From a virus: a DNA stretch of 34,418 nucleotides. The DNA is taken from positions 1 to 34,418 of the IMG/VR virus record IMGVR_UViG_3300030118_002504; one strand, given 5' to 3'. The number at the start of each line of letters is the position of its first letter. Position 1 is the first letter of the stretch. Shown here one piece after another: positions 9,171 to 19,338 of this stretch. The notes beneath the pieces are model-generated. The model was not told the origin of the DNA, did not search any database, and saw only the letters and a list, made by a program, of their open reading frames with translations. The translations under genes were made by a program, and so were the position numbers.

Positions 9171-9194
9171 TAGGGGCTAACCTTCCACTTTATT

Positions 9195-9215
9195 ATGTAA
9201 CTATATAATAGTAAA
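9195..9215 (+). promoter_or_regulatory. Repeated promoter-like/operator-like motif, copy 1
   Basis: The 21 bases here are identical to 19339-19359, and both copies end exactly 10 bases before an ATG. The core contains TATAAT and an imperfect inverted repeat ACTAT-ATA-ATAGT. The copy lies just downstream of a strong terminator, where a new transcript must begin. The sequences at the expected -35 spacing (9181-9186 here) do not agree between copies, so it does not look like an ordinary sigma-70 promoter. Promoter function is inferred from position and conservation. Confidence 0.65.
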
Positions 9216-9225
9216 ATAAACAACA

Positions 9226-9924
9226 ATGGCAATAGATATAAATAGAATATACCAAAAAGTTTTAGCTATAGCTAATAAAGAACAAAGAGGTTATATAACA
9301 CCTCAAGAGTTTAACTTATTAGCAAACAAAGCTCAACTTGAAATATTTGAAAATTATTTTTATAAAATAAATACAGCAGAAAGAAAGCCTAAAAATCAAA
9401 TGGCTTATGCTGATAATATAGAAATGCTAGAAGAAAAACTACATCCTTTCCATATTGATACAACAGTACAAACAAGTACCGCTAGCTTAACTTTACCTAC
9501 AGATATATATAAAATAATTGGTATATCTAGAGCTGGTAAAAAAGTAACTCAAGTAAATAAAAGTCAAATATCTTATACTGAAAATCACCCATTAACAAAA
9601 GCAACAATCGATAGATCTGTATTTGTTAGAGAAGACTCTGGTATTGTGACTATACATCCAGCGCCTTCTTTAATGCCAGAAGATTTTGAAGTTAGTTATT
9701 ATAGAGAGCCAGCTAATCCTAATTGGACATATGTTGTATTAAACGGTAAAGCTTTACATAATGCTAATGCTAGTGATTTGCAAAACTTTGAACTGCATCT
9801 TTCTGAAGAAGAAAATTTAGTTTCTAGAATATTAATATCTGCTGGCACATTAATAAAACAACCTGATCTTCAAACTTCTGGAGCTGGTACTATTCAATTA
9901 AACAGTCAAGAACAAAATAATTAA
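9226..9924 (+). CDS. Head-tail adaptor / ring-type protein
   Basis: The 232-residue protein begins with a helical region (about 5-45; NKEQRGYITPQEFNLLANKA). This resembles the N-terminal bundle of the small connector proteins that stack under the portal in marine and crAss-like podoviruses. A beta-rich middle follows (about 78-175), with strands such as SLTLPTDIYKIIGISR and SGIVTIHPAPS. The C-terminal third is helical (SEEENLVSRILISAGTLI) with a polar Asn/Gln-rich end. It is the first gene of the tail block, three bases from a second adaptor-type gene. I infer a ring between portal and tail; no single diagnostic residue confirms this. Confidence 0.6.
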   Translation: MAIDINRIYQKVLAIANKEQRGYITPQEFNLLANKAQLEIFENYFYKINTAERKPKNQMAYADNIEMLEEKLHPFHIDTTVQTSTASLTLPTDIYKIIGISRAGKKVTQVNKSQISYTENHPLTKATIDRSVFVREDSGIVTIHPAPSLMPEDFEVSYYREPANPNWTYVVLNGKALHNANASDLQNFELHLSEEENLVSRILISAGTLIKQPDLQTSGAGTIQLNSQEQNN

Positions 9925-9926
9925 TT

Positions 9927-10802
9927 ATGGGATTATTAGATAATCAAAGTCAAAATTCTTATTATACTGGCAATAGCTTCGGTGATTATCAGTTTGTAAC
10001 TCTAGATAATATTATAAACGCTTTTATGATATCTTATGTAGGTGAAAGTAAAATAATATCTAAAGTTAGTAGAACAGATGTCCAGTTTCATGCTATGCGC
10101 GCGATACAAGAATTATCATACGACGTTTTAAGATCTTTTAAATCTCAAGAAATAGAAGTTCCAAATACGTTATCAATGTCTTTGCCTCAAGATTATGTTA
10201 ACTATATTAAAGTTGTTAGAGTTGGAACTGATGGTTTAGAAAGAATTTTATATCCCGCTAGAAAAACATCTGATCCATTTGCTATAACACAAGACGTTGA
10301 TGGGGTTTATCAATTTACTGGTAATGATTTAACCGAACAGTCACCAAGTAATACTTCTGAAAGTTTTAAAAGCCAAACGCCAGTTGATTACCAATTATAT
10401 GATATTAATTATTCGTCAGATATAGAAATATCAACAGAAGGTAGAAGATATGGATTAGAACCTGAACACTCACAAATAAACGGTAGTTATTTTATAGATA
10501 ACTTAAGAGGCTTGTTAAAATTTAGTTCTGATTTAGCAGGTAAGACAATAACGCTACATTATGTTAGTGATGGCTTGGGTACAGATGCAGAAACTGTTGT
10601 ACATAAATTTTGTGAAGAAGCTTGTTATAAACATATAGCTTATGGTATATTATCTACAAGATCTAATATGCCAGAGTATATAGTTCAAAGATTTAAAAAA
10701 GAAAGATTTGCTGAAACTAGAAAAGCAAAAATTAGATTATCAAATATTAAAATAGAAGAATTTACACAAGTACTAAAAGGTATGGGTAAACAAATTAAAT
10801 AA
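9927..10802 (+). CDS. Head-tail connector / tail tube-like ring protein
   Basis: The 291-residue protein carries the pattern FGDYQFVTLDNIINAFMISY (about 19-38) followed by VGESKIISKVSRTDVQFHAM. These motifs are typical of connector proteins in crAss-like and marine podovirus genomes, functionally comparable to T7 gp11. A beta strand plus PLPxDYVNYIKV-type segment lies near 84-105, and a helical C-terminus (about 215-291; HKFCEEACYKHIAYGIL) ends the protein. Being directly before the muzzle-type gene supports a role in joining the portal ring to the tail nozzle. Only two bases separate it from its neighbours on each side, so the three are probably cotranscribed. Confidence 0.68.
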   Translation: MGLLDNQSQNSYYTGNSFGDYQFVTLDNIINAFMISYVGESKIISKVSRTDVQFHAMRAIQELSYDVLRSFKSQEIEVPNTLSMSLPQDYVNYIKVVRVGTDGLERILYPARKTSDPFAITQDVDGVYQFTGNDLTEQSPSNTSESFKSQTPVDYQLYDINYSSDIEISTEGRRYGLEPEHSQINGSYFIDNLRGLLKFSSDLAGKTITLHYVSDGLGTDAETVVHKFCEEACYKHIAYGILSTRSNMPEYIVQRFKKERFAETRKAKIRLSNIKIEEFTQVLKGMGKQIK

Positions 10803-10804
10803 TT

Positions 10805-13800
10805 ATGCCGGAAATTAAACACACATTTACAGCCGGTAAAATGAACAAAGATCTCGACGAGAGATTAGTTCCTAACGGCGAATATAGACACGCTTTAAAC
10901 GTACAGGTTAGAACTACTGATGGTGATTCTGAAGGTGTAGGTAACGCAGGTGTTGTACAAAATTTACAAGGTAATTCTCATATTAGTGATGGCGGTGATA
11001 ATAATGATGGGGCTTTTAATTCTATATCTTACGTTACGCTAGATAACGGCACTATACCTTCTACAAAGATAATTGGTAGCATAGCTGACGAAAAAAACGA
11101 TAAAGCTTATTTCTTTGCGGCAGCCCCGGATATTAGTAAAATAACAGTTAGCGACATTACTTCAGTTACTTCAACAACACAAAGAGTTTTTGTTGATAGT
11201 ATAGTAGAAGTAGACACCGTTGCGGAAACTGCTAGATCAATATTTGTAGATAGATTTGCTGTAATGGGAATAAAATCAGATGTATTTGTAGTAGAAGATG
11301 GAACTATAAATAATACACCAGGTACTTATTTAAACAATGGCGCTCTTCAATCTACACCAGCTGATGGTTATGATCAAATAACAGTAGTAGATGCTGATAG
11401 ATATAGAGTTGGTATGATTATGTTTGCTCAGAATGCTAGTAACGACCATTTACTTTTTACTGATGGGGTTCCTGGTGTAGAAATAGTAGATTTAAACTCA
11501 ACTACAAATATACTTACGTTAGCCACTCAGCAGACAAGTGATTTAGACACGGGTGCTGCTTTTAAATTTATTCATAAAGAAAGAGTTTTAGAATTTGATC
11601 AAGAAAAATTAATTACAGGTATAAATATTATTGATGATTTATTATTTTTTACTGACGGTAAAAACGAACCTAAAAAAATAAATATAAAAAGATCAAAAGC
11701 AGGAACAGAGTTTAATTTTAATCAAACTCAACTTTATGTACAAAATCCCGCTAATTTATCAGATAAAGATGATTTAATTATTATTAGTGATTTAGAAAAT
11801 GTCGTAACTTCAGATGTAAAAAAAGAACATATTACAGTAATACGAAAAGCCCCTAAGTCTGCGCCTTTTATTTTAATGAGTAAATCAGAAAGAGAAGGTG
11901 GCTCAACTGGTTTAATTAATCATCAATTTGTTAACGAAGATTTCACCCCAGCTGTTCCTACTGAGGGCTCTGGTCAATATGTTCCTTTTCCCTCAAGTAT
12001 GGTTGTTCCAGTTACCGGTGATGAGTTTATATGGACCTCAGCTAATGACGTTTTTGATCCGGTAACTATTATAGGTAAAGTACAAATTAACTTAACTACG
12101 CCGGTGCAAGGTGTTTCTCAAGTTAATGCAGATAACGAAATTATTACTACATTTAATTATTTTGTTATTTTTAGTTTTGTAGATTCAGACTTAAGTCAAG
12201 GTCAAAATCCTTCAGAGTGGGCGGTAGAACTACAACAAAAAAATCCAATATTTGAAACTAAATTTGGTAGATTTGCTTATAGATATAAATACGAAGACAA
12301 CGAATGCTCTTCTTTTTCTCCATTTTCAGAATTAGTTTTTTTACCTGGTAACTTTTCTTATACTCCAAGCAAAGGATTTAATGATGGAATGACTAATAAT
12401 ATTAGATCATTGCTTATTAAAGATTTTATACCAGATATTTCTATAAGACCGCTTGATGCCAAAGCCGTAGACATATTATGGAAAACAACTGATAACTCTA
12501 ATGTTTATATAATAAAAACAATAACAAGAGGTTTTGACTCTGAGTGGTTTGAATTTAATGATTCTGAAAATGTAAACACGGGATCACTTTCTATAAGTTC
12601 CGAAATGATACATAGAGTATTACCTTCAAATCAACTATTAAGATCATTTGACAATGTTCCTAAATCTGCATTTACTCAAGAGATTACAGCAAGCAGAGTA
12701 GTTTATGGAAATTATTTACAAGGCTATAATTTAAAATCACCAGCTGCTATATCACAAGCAATAGTTTCTTCTGCTCAATCTTTTCCTATACCACAAAAAT
12801 CTGTAAAGTCTGACAGAGAATATAAATTTGGAATCGTAATTGGAGATAAATATGGTAGAGAAACTCCTATAATAGCTTATGATTTTGAAAGTGGAGGTAG
12901 TAATCAAGGCGGTAGTATATATGTAGAAAAAAATCTTTGTAGTCTTGGTAACTCTTTCGTTGTCCAACAAAATTGGAACGGTGGCGATCCTACTTCTTTT
13001 ATGTATAATGGAAAACCTTGGATTGAATATATTAAATATTATGTAAAAGAAACATCTAATGAATATTACAATTTAGTAATGGATAGATGGTATGACGCTG
13101 GTGGTGGAAACGTATGGCTATCTTTTAATTCAGCTGATAGAAACAAAGTTGATGAAGAGACTTATCTTGTACTAAAAAACGAACACGGATTCCAACGACC
13201 TGTAAATGAAAAAGCTAAATATAAAATACTAGCTATAAGCAACGAGGCTCCAGATCATATTAAAATAAGTAAAAACGATATGGGTTTGGCTAGAATAAAT
13301 AGTGATAACATATATGGCCCAGATGATGTTCTTGATGGTGTTCCTACTTTGTTAATTAATAAAAGATCGATTAAAACTGACGATAACAGCTGGGCTGAAT
13401 TAGGTTCTAATTTAAGTGATAAATTTAAAGGTACTAAAAAAGTAAGGTTAGTAGGTAAATATACTACAGACAGTGGCGGTGAGATTGTAGCTTTTAGTCC
13501 TTTTAAAACAGTTTCTAAAATATCTACTTCAGGAAGTGAGGGTACTGTTACTTTGAAAGATACTTTTACTTTTTCAGAAGCAAATATGTTTATTAAAATA
13601 TCAAATTTACTTAACGATCCGTCAGAAATTGACGTAGCGCTAGTAGATAACTCAGGCGATCCTGATAGAATACAATATTTTATGGAACTTAGAGACGAAG
13701 TTGTTGAAAATAAACCTGAGTTTGATGGTAAGTTTTTTGTAAAAATAGAAAAAGATTCTACGTTACAAAGTAGAGTTTTAAACGAAACATCAGGTTTATA

Positions 13801-16800
13801 TAATGTGCTAGATTCTTACGAAATAGCCTATTTATCTAATGATTCTAATAACGTTTCAACTACTGGTACTTTTGCTAATAAAGCTTGGGGACTTGACGCT
13901 AGCGATGCGGCAATAGACTCTGTATTTACTTCTACTAACATTGATGATTTTGTACCTCCTTCCACTGCCGCTCCTGATGTTCAAGATTTAAATGCGCAGT
14001 TCAACCTATTTTACAATCTTGATAACGGTTCATATGCTGACATAACTGATTATATAGGTGTAAATCAAGTTCCTTTAGTTCAAGATAATATTCCAAAGTT
14101 TGGACCAGGAGATCAAACTACTACTGAAAATTTTTGGCACTGGTGGTATAGTCAAGGTGATGATTATTTAGGTATATTATCTGGAGAGCCGCTTTCTGAA
14201 AAGCCAAGAACTACTAATATATTTTTAGATGAAATACCAGCGGCTCATGATTATTATTTTAGATTTGGTGGTAATGATGTTGACGACCCTGTTAATCACT
14301 CGGCTACTACATACGTATGGGGCTTTGCACAAGACTCAATGCCTGAGCTAAGTCATGGTCCAAATGAAATAAGTAACACTTGGAGGCAAGATTTTGGCTA
14401 TGGTCTATGGGGTGCTGATTTTGACAGCGTAGCAGCTATTGGTAGCACTTGGGGTCCTCACCCTTGGTTTGATGGGCTTCAAGGTACAGGAAATTCATGG
14501 ATGCTAACTAAAAACTTTGAACCAACTGGTTTAGCTCAAGGTGCTGCAACACTGCCTAATAATATGGGCCAAATGGCTTTTTCTAGCATAGGTCAAGAAA
14601 ACGGATTTGCTCCAGGCGAAGACGCTATTTTTTATAGTAGAATGAAAACTCCTGGTACTATATTTAGGTTTGCCGCAGATCCAAATCAAATAGCTTATAG
14701 AGTGACATCTATAATTATTAATTCTGTTGATTATATTCCTGCCTATGGTGGTATTGGTGGATATTCTGTTGGAGCGTATACTATTGATCCACCTCCTCAG
14801 TACGAGGGGCCTGTAGAGATTAATTCAAAAAATTTTTCTCACGATATGATAGATGATATTTTAAATCTTAGGCATACGTTTATAACTAGATTTGTTGCTA
14901 TAGATAAAGATGGTGGCGATATAACAGGTTCTGGTGTTGATATAGATGTTTTTGATCCAAGAGGCGAGGTTGCTCATAATGGCCTTGGTAGTTTTACTAT
15001 AGAAATACTAGAAAGAGCAGTGGATGAAGAAATAGAAGATACCACTATAGTTAGTAATAATGCTTGTTGGGAAACAGAGCCAAAAGAAAGTGCCGAATTA
15101 GATATATATTATGAAGCTAGTAATTCTATACCTATAAAGTTAAACGCAGATAATATACAACTATTTACTAAAGCTTCTTCGGACTTTAATATAGCTAGTC
15201 AAGCTTTAGCTACAAGGATTACTTACAATGAAGACCTCGCTCTTTATAACACAACAGATATATTAGTACGACAAAGCAGAGCATTTGTTACAAAAAACTA
15301 CGGCGACGATGGTGTAAAAATACAACTTTACGACGCTGATAATGAAGTTTTTGCTGATGGAGACGCTGGCGTAGACTTGAATCGTCTATTAGCTATAAAT
15401 GACACAATTAAATTTAAACACGCAGACGGTACAATAGTTAGCTCTGTAATATTAGATCACTATACTGTGACTACTGTTAATGGAGTAAATATACCTATTC
15501 CTACTACTAGATTAACGCCTAGTAATATTGCAATGGTCGAAGGTAGTAATAGTTTTAATACAAATGTTACTCCAAGTATTGGTGATCAAATAATATCATC
15601 ACCTAATAATTTTTATTTTCCAAACGGTACTTTTGTGACAAATTTTAATGTTATAGTGCCAGGCTCGCTTGTAACAGTAACTCTAAATAATGCAGCTTTA
15701 CAATCAGGTTCTTTTACTAGCGGTATTGAATTTGTGCCAGTTAGTGGTATATATAAAATAGACAGAGAAGTTTGGAACTACCCAGTAGAGCTAAGATGGT
15801 TTAACTGTTATTCTTATGGCAACGGTGTAGAGTCAGATAGAATAAGAGATGATTTTAACGCACCACAAATAGACAATGGCGTTAAAGTATCTTCTACGTT
15901 TTTAGAATATGGAGAAGAAAGAATAGGTACAGGTTTAATACATTCATCTGGGCTATATAATTCTACATCAAGCGTTAACGAGCTTAATCAGTTTAACATG
16001 GCTGAAAAAATTACTAAAAGCTTAAATCCTATATATGGCTCTATACAAGCATTAAAAACTAGAGATACAGATTTAGTAGTTTTAGCAGAAGATAAAATAT
16101 TAAGAGTTTTAGCTAATAAAGACGCTTTATTTAATGCAGATGGTAATACTAATTTAACAGCAACTGACAAAGTGTTAGGCACGGCTATACCTTTTGTTGG
16201 AGACTATGGTATATCAAAGAACCCAGAATCATTAGCTGCAGATCAATATAGAATATATTTTTCTGACAAACAAAGAGGTGCTGTATTAAGATTATCACAA
16301 GATGGTTTAACACCTATATCTAATGTAGGTATGAAGTCTTATTTTAGAGAACACTTAAAACTTTGTGAAAACTTAGTTGGAACTTTTGATATAGTTAACG
16401 GTGAATACAACTTAACTTTAAATATAGCAGAACCACATCAAGTAGCTTCAGTTACGTGCCCTGATAGCGGCTGTGTTACTACACCAGCAGTAAAACCAAT
16501 AACTATTTCGTTTAATGAAGCTGGAAAAGGCTGGGTTAGTTTTAAATCTTTTGTTCCTTCATCTGGAGTTTCTGTAAATGGAAAATATTTAACGTCAAAT
16601 AATTATAAAATATATGAACATTATAGTGATGACGTTGATAGAAATACTTTTTACGAAGATAACGCTGTTGATTCTGAAATTGAAATAGTTTTTAATGACG
16701 ATCCTAGTACTGTTAAATCTTTTAAAACAATAAATTACGAAGGTACTCAAGCTGCTATAAATGAAATAACAACACATACTGATGACGATGGTAATGTTAT

Positions 16801-17401
16801 AGAATCATTTATTGGCGCTAATGATGGTGACGGTGAATACTACAATTTACAAGCAAAAACTGGCTGGTATGTAGATTTATTTAGCACTGATATGCAAGAT
16901 GGCAAAGTGTTTGAATTTATAAGTAAAGAAAATAAATGGTTTAATAAAATAAGTGGAATACAAACTGCTATAGGCAATATTGATCCTAGCGAATTATCTT
17001 TACAGGGCATAGGCTTTCCATTAGAAAATCCTGTTGACGAAGGTACTACTACTCCAACAGTGCAAACAGAAGAAGAAGTTATAGTTAGTACGCTTAATAT
17101 AAATATTAATTTTAATCCACTTGTTGGTAATGATGGTTTCTTTTTCTTTCAAGCTAGCGGTGGCCAACCTCCATACGTTTTTAATATTCAAGGGCCAAAT
17201 GGTTATAGTTCAACAAGCTCCGCGATACCAAATAACTATGGATTAAGTGGCTTTGTTTTCACTGAAGCGTTCACAACAGCTCCTGTTAATTCTAATGGTA
17301 CGGGAGGACCTGGTACTTACACGATAACAGTTACTGATAGTGACGGCGCTCAAGGTCAACTTATTACGGTAATAAATCAAATAAATTATCCACCAGCATA
17401 A
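10805..17401 (+). CDS. Giant tail nozzle/muzzle protein (P22 gp10-like stabilisation protein)
   Basis: At 2198 residues this is a very long member of a family whose P22 relative, gp10, has about 470. The N-terminus (FTAGKMNKDLDERLVPNGEY, residues 8-27, then ALNVQV) is the characteristic start of the stabilisation/muzzle proteins of crAss-like and related marine phages. The family plugs and stabilises the portal channel and forms the tail nozzle. Most of the chain is beta-rich and aromatic, with no catalytic motif that I can see. Residues about 1910-2051 contain a second recognisable part: GWVSFKSFVPSSG, then TGWYVDLFSTDMQDGKVFEF and KWFNKISG. Residues about 2099-2198 form a separate module with ASGGQPPYVFNI and GPGTYTITVTDSDGAQG, resembling SprB/PKD repeats. 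There is a Cys pair near 1885 (CPDSGC). It is head-to-tail with adaptor genes upstream and beta-rich genes downstream. Confidence 0.85.
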   Translation: MPEIKHTFTAGKMNKDLDERLVPNGEYRHALNVQVRTTDGDSEGVGNAGVVQNLQGNSHISDGGDNNDGAFNSISYVTLDNGTIPSTKIIGSIADEKNDKAYFFAAAPDISKITVSDITSVTSTTQRVFVDSIVEVDTVAETARSIFVDRFAVMGIKSDVFVVEDGTINNTPGTYLNNGALQSTPADGYDQITVVDADRYRVGMIMFAQNASNDHLLFTDGVPGVEIVDLNSTTNILTLATQQTSDLDTGAAFKFIHKERVLEFDQEKLITGINIIDDLLFFTDGKNEPKKINIKRSKAGTEFNFNQTQLYVQNPANLSDKDDLIIISDLENVVTSDVKKEHITVIRKAPKSAPFILMSKSEREGGSTGLINHQFVNEDFTPAVPTEGSGQYVPFPSSMVVPVTGDEFIWTSANDVFDPVTIIGKVQINLTTPVQGVSQVNADNEIITTFNYFVIFSFVDSDLSQGQNPSEWAVELQQKNPIFETKFGRFAYRYKYEDNECSSFSPFSELVFLPGNFSYTPSKGFNDGMTNNIRSLLIKDFIPDISIRPLDAKAVDILWKTTDNSNVYIIKTITRGFDSEWFEFNDSENVNTGSLSISSEMIHRVLPSNQLLRSFDNVPKSAFTQEITASRVVYGNYLQGYNLKSPAAISQAIVSSAQSFPIPQKSVKSDREYKFGIVIGDKYGRETPIIAYDFESGGSNQGGSIYVEKNLCSLGNSFVVQQNWNGGDPTSFMYNGKPWIEYIKYYVKETSNEYYNLVMDRWYDAGGGNVWLSFNSADRNKVDEETYLVLKNEHGFQRPVNEKAKYKILAISNEAPDHIKISKNDMGLARINSDNIYGPDDVLDGVPTLLINKRSIKTDDNSWAELGSNLSDKFKGTKKVRLVGKYTTDSGGEIVAFSPFKTVSKISTSGSEGTVTLKDTFTFSEANMFIKISNLLNDPSEIDVALVDNSGDPDRIQYFMELRDEVVENKPEFDGKFFVKIEKDSTLQSRVLNETSGLYNVLDSYEIAYLSNDSNNVSTTGTFANKAWGLDASDAAIDSVFTSTNIDDFVPPSTAAPDVQDLNAQFNLFYNLDNGSYADITDYIGVNQVPLVQDNIPKFGPGDQTTTENFWHWWYSQGDDYLGILSGEPLSEKPRTTNIFLDEIPAAHDYYFRFGGNDVDDPVNHSATTYVWGFAQDSMPELSHGPNEISNTWRQDFGYGLWGADFDSVAAIGSTWGPHPWFDGLQGTGNSWMLTKNFEPTGLAQGAATLPNNMGQMAFSSIGQENGFAPGEDAIFYSRMKTPGTIFRFAADPNQIAYRVTSIIINSVDYIPAYGGIGGYSVGAYTIDPPPQYEGPVEINSKNFSHDMIDDILNLRHTFITRFVAIDKDGGDITGSGVDIDVFDPRGEVAHNGLGSFTIEILERAVDEEIEDTTIVSNNACWETEPKESAELDIYYEASNSIPIKLNADNIQLFTKASSDFNIASQALATRITYNEDLALYNTTDILVRQSRAFVTKNYGDDGVKIQLYDADNEVFADGDAGVDLNRLLAINDTIKFKHADGTIVSSVILDHYTVTTVNGVNIPIPTTRLTPSNIAMVEGSNSFNTNVTPSIGDQIISSPNNFYFPNGTFVTNFNVIVPGSLVTVTLNNAALQSGSFTSGIEFVPVSGIYKIDREVWNYPVELRWFNCYSYGNGVESDRIRDDFNAPQIDNGVKVSSTFLEYGEERIGTGLIHSSGLYNSTSSVNELNQFNMAEKITKSLNPIYGSIQALKTRDTDLVVLAEDKILRVLANKDALFNADGNTNLTATDKVLGTAIPFVGDYGISKNPESLAADQYRIYFSDKQRGAVLRLSQDGLTPISNVGMKSYFREHLKLCENLVGTFDIVNGEYNLTLNIAEPHQVASVTCPDSGCVTTPAVKPITISFNEAGKGWVSFKSFVPSSGVSVNGKYLTSNNYKIYEHYSDDVDRNTFYEDNAVDSEIEIVFNDDPSTVKSFKTINYEGTQAAINEITTHTDDDGNVIESFIGANDGDGEYYNLQAKTGWYVDLFSTDMQDGKVFEFISKENKWFNKISGIQTAIGNIDPSELSLQGIGFPLENPVDEGTTTPTVQTEEEVIVSTLNININFNPLVGNDGFFFFQASGGQPPYVFNIQGPNGYSSTSSAIPNNYGLSGFVFTEAFTTAPVNSNGTGGPGTYTITVTDSDGAQGQLITVINQINYPPA
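17096..17398 (+). other. SprB/PKD-like domain at the muzzle protein C-terminus
   Basis: Residues about 2099-2198 of the 2198-residue protein show the beta-sandwich repeat pattern: a strand ending in SGGQPPYVF, a turn rich in Gly and Ser, then GTYTITVTDSDGAQG. SprB repeats are known mainly from large adhesins of gliding Bacteroidetes, with the form SGGxPPYxY...GTYTVTVTDxxGC. The final Cys of the usual form is replaced here. A role in contact with the cell surface or in tail-tip assembly is an inference. Confidence 0.6.
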
Positions 17402-17411
17402 AATATAGGAT

Positions 17412-18932
17412 ATGGCTAATTATACATCAACAACACTTAAGTTTACTGAAAGAATAGGAGATTCTGTTATAGGTGGTAACATGATTACTTCTGGAACATT
17501 AACTATATCTCCTAAATCAGGTTATGTAGTAACAGCATCTGATTTTTCTATATCAACGTTACCTGATAATGTTACATCAGTTGTTTTTACTGATACTGGT
17601 ACAGCTGGAACGCCTAGTAACAATGTAACAGTCACTGTAACGTTTGGGCCTTTATTTACTATAACAGCTGGCAAAACTATTAATTTGGATATAGCTGGTG
17701 ATGCAAAATTATTAGCGGCACAAGATGTTAACTTAGGAACAAACACTTTAGTTGTTTCTCTTGACTTAAATAAATATCCTAATGTTACAACCAGTATGAC
17801 TGTTGATGATCAACCAACAGGTGCTACGTTTAACATAGGCGTAGTAGATAATACTAGAATACATGTTTTAATAATACAAAATTTAATAGCTAATAAATCT
17901 AAAAAAATAGCTCAAATAAAAATAACAGCTAGTAGTAGTTATTATTTTAACACAAAGCCTTCTTTAAGTTTTACTAGATTATTTGAACCACAGGCTCCTA
18001 ACTTAACTTTAAAAACAAACAGCGTAACAAGAGATAGTAAAAACAGAATTACACAATATGTAATGGATGTGTTTTTTATTTCTGATGTACAAATACCACA
18101 CCCAACGGCAGCTTCAATACAAACTAATCACACGGCAGCTTTTATAAATGCTCCAGTATTAAAAGCTCCTACTATTACAAACTTAATAAAAAATGTTATA
18201 TATGGTAACTCTGAAGTTTCCTCTAGCGGGCAAAATAAAGTAATTGATGTTTATGGAGATAAAGGTGCTACTTTTAATTTAACTATAATTAAAAATAGCG
18301 ACAATAGCTCTATAGTTTCAGCTGGTAATGCTAAAGTTTTTCATCCATTAGCTGGTTTTGTCAAAGGTTATAAAAAAGAAATATATAGTAGTTTAAAATG
18401 TAGTATTAGAGAAAATTTTCCAGCAGGCACAGATACTTATACTATTAAAATTACACCAACAGGTTCAACAACATTATCACCTTCGTTATCTTCTGAAATT
18501 ACAATAAACCAATTTGCTAGACCTGTATTAAATTTAACTACAACTACAGTAGGATTAACAAACTACACTTGCACTACTAATCCTACTATAACTTACACAG
18601 GTAAAGCCAATCAAACTATACAACAGCTTAGTGATTTTAAATCAATACCAGCTAAGTTTGATTTTACTTACGTTTTTACTAGATTAAGTAGCTTTACTTT
18701 TTCAAGATCAGACAATCCTGAGTGGTCAAGTACTGTAGCTACTTCTTCTGATTGGGACAACTCATTATATACTACTAATGGTGGTACTCACTTAGAAATG
18801 TATAACTTAAAAACATCACTTAACGGAACTAGCACTATTGCCACTGTGACAGGCAGCGTTAGAATTAAAAAATTTGGTAACGCAACCGTTACTATGAACT
18901 TAGACTCAAGTCAATTTTTAACATGCAATTAA
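17412..18932 (+). CDS. Beta-rich tail-associated protein, unknown
   Basis: I do not recognise this 506-residue protein. It is almost entirely alternating polar/hydrophobic strand sequence, rich in Thr, Ser, Asn and Ile, as in Ig-like or fibre domains. Residues about 5-65 (SGTLTISPKSGYVVTASDF, then NVTVTVTFGP) look like one such module. Similar strand runs recur throughout, and two Cys residues lie near the end (TCTTNPTITYTG; the last residues are TCN). There is no signal peptide or membrane segment. Its position just after the muzzle gene suggests a tail appendage, tail-tip or capsid-decorating protein. It starts at an ATGGC with the leader atataggat, the closest thing to a Shine-Dalgarno in the block but weak. 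Confidence 0.7.
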   Translation: MANYTSTTLKFTERIGDSVIGGNMITSGTLTISPKSGYVVTASDFSISTLPDNVTSVVFTDTGTAGTPSNNVTVTVTFGPLFTITAGKTINLDIAGDAKLLAAQDVNLGTNTLVVSLDLNKYPNVTTSMTVDDQPTGATFNIGVVDNTRIHVLIIQNLIANKSKKIAQIKITASSSYYFNTKPSLSFTRLFEPQAPNLTLKTNSVTRDSKNRITQYVMDVFFISDVQIPHPTAASIQTNHTAAFINAPVLKAPTITNLIKNVIYGNSEVSSSGQNKVIDVYGDKGATFNLTIIKNSDNSSIVSAGNAKVFHPLAGFVKGYKKEIYSSLKCSIRENFPAGTDTYTIKITPTGSTTLSPSLSSEITINQFARPVLNLTTTTVGLTNYTCTTNPTITYTGKANQTIQQLSDFKSIPAKFDFTYVFTRLSSFTFSRSDNPEWSSTVATSSDWDNSLYTTNGGTHLEMYNLKTSLNGTSTIATVTGSVRIKKFGNATVTMNLDSSQFLTCN

Positions 18933-18941
18933 ACTTATAAT

Positions 18942-19328
18942 ATGGCAAATACAACATTACAATTTCCTAGAAACAGCTATTCTTCACTTCAAGTTGGAGA
19001 TGTTGGCTATTACGCTATACTAGCAGATCCGATAGCTGGTTTTCAAGTAAATAACGAGCAAGAACAATTTGTTCAAATAGGTAAAATTAAATCAATAGAT
19101 CACACAACTTCTTTGACAGACGGTACGTTAACAACAAGTATTACTTTTGATATGCCATTTAACGTAACGCCGCCAACGAGTTCTAATTTTATATTCTTTT
19201 CTAAAGACAACGCTGTGAACGCTTCTTCGTTAGTTGGCTACTACGGTTTAGTTAGATTTAAAAATAGTTCTAATGAAAAAGCTGAAATGTATGCGGCTGC
19301 TTGTGAGGTAGTAGAATCTAGTAAATAA
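18942..19328 (+). CDS. Small beta-rich virion-associated protein, unknown
   Basis: The 128-residue protein has a strand-rich pattern with LQVGDVGYYAIL near residues 16-27, FVQIGKIKSIDH near 43-54, and FIFFSKDNAVNASSLVGYYG near 83-102. From memory, the last motif recurs in small proteins near tail genes of marine myo- and podoviruses. Its function is not known to me. It is the last gene before the second copy of the promoter-like motif and so probably ends the tail block, although I see no hairpin terminator after it. Confidence 0.7.
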   Translation: MANTTLQFPRNSYSSLQVGDVGYYAILADPIAGFQVNNEQEQFVQIGKIKSIDHTTSLTDGTLTTSITFDMPFNVTPPTSSNFIFFSKDNAVNASSLVGYYGLVRFKNSSNEKAEMYAAACEVVESSK

Positions 19329-19338
19329 CAAGCAAAAA

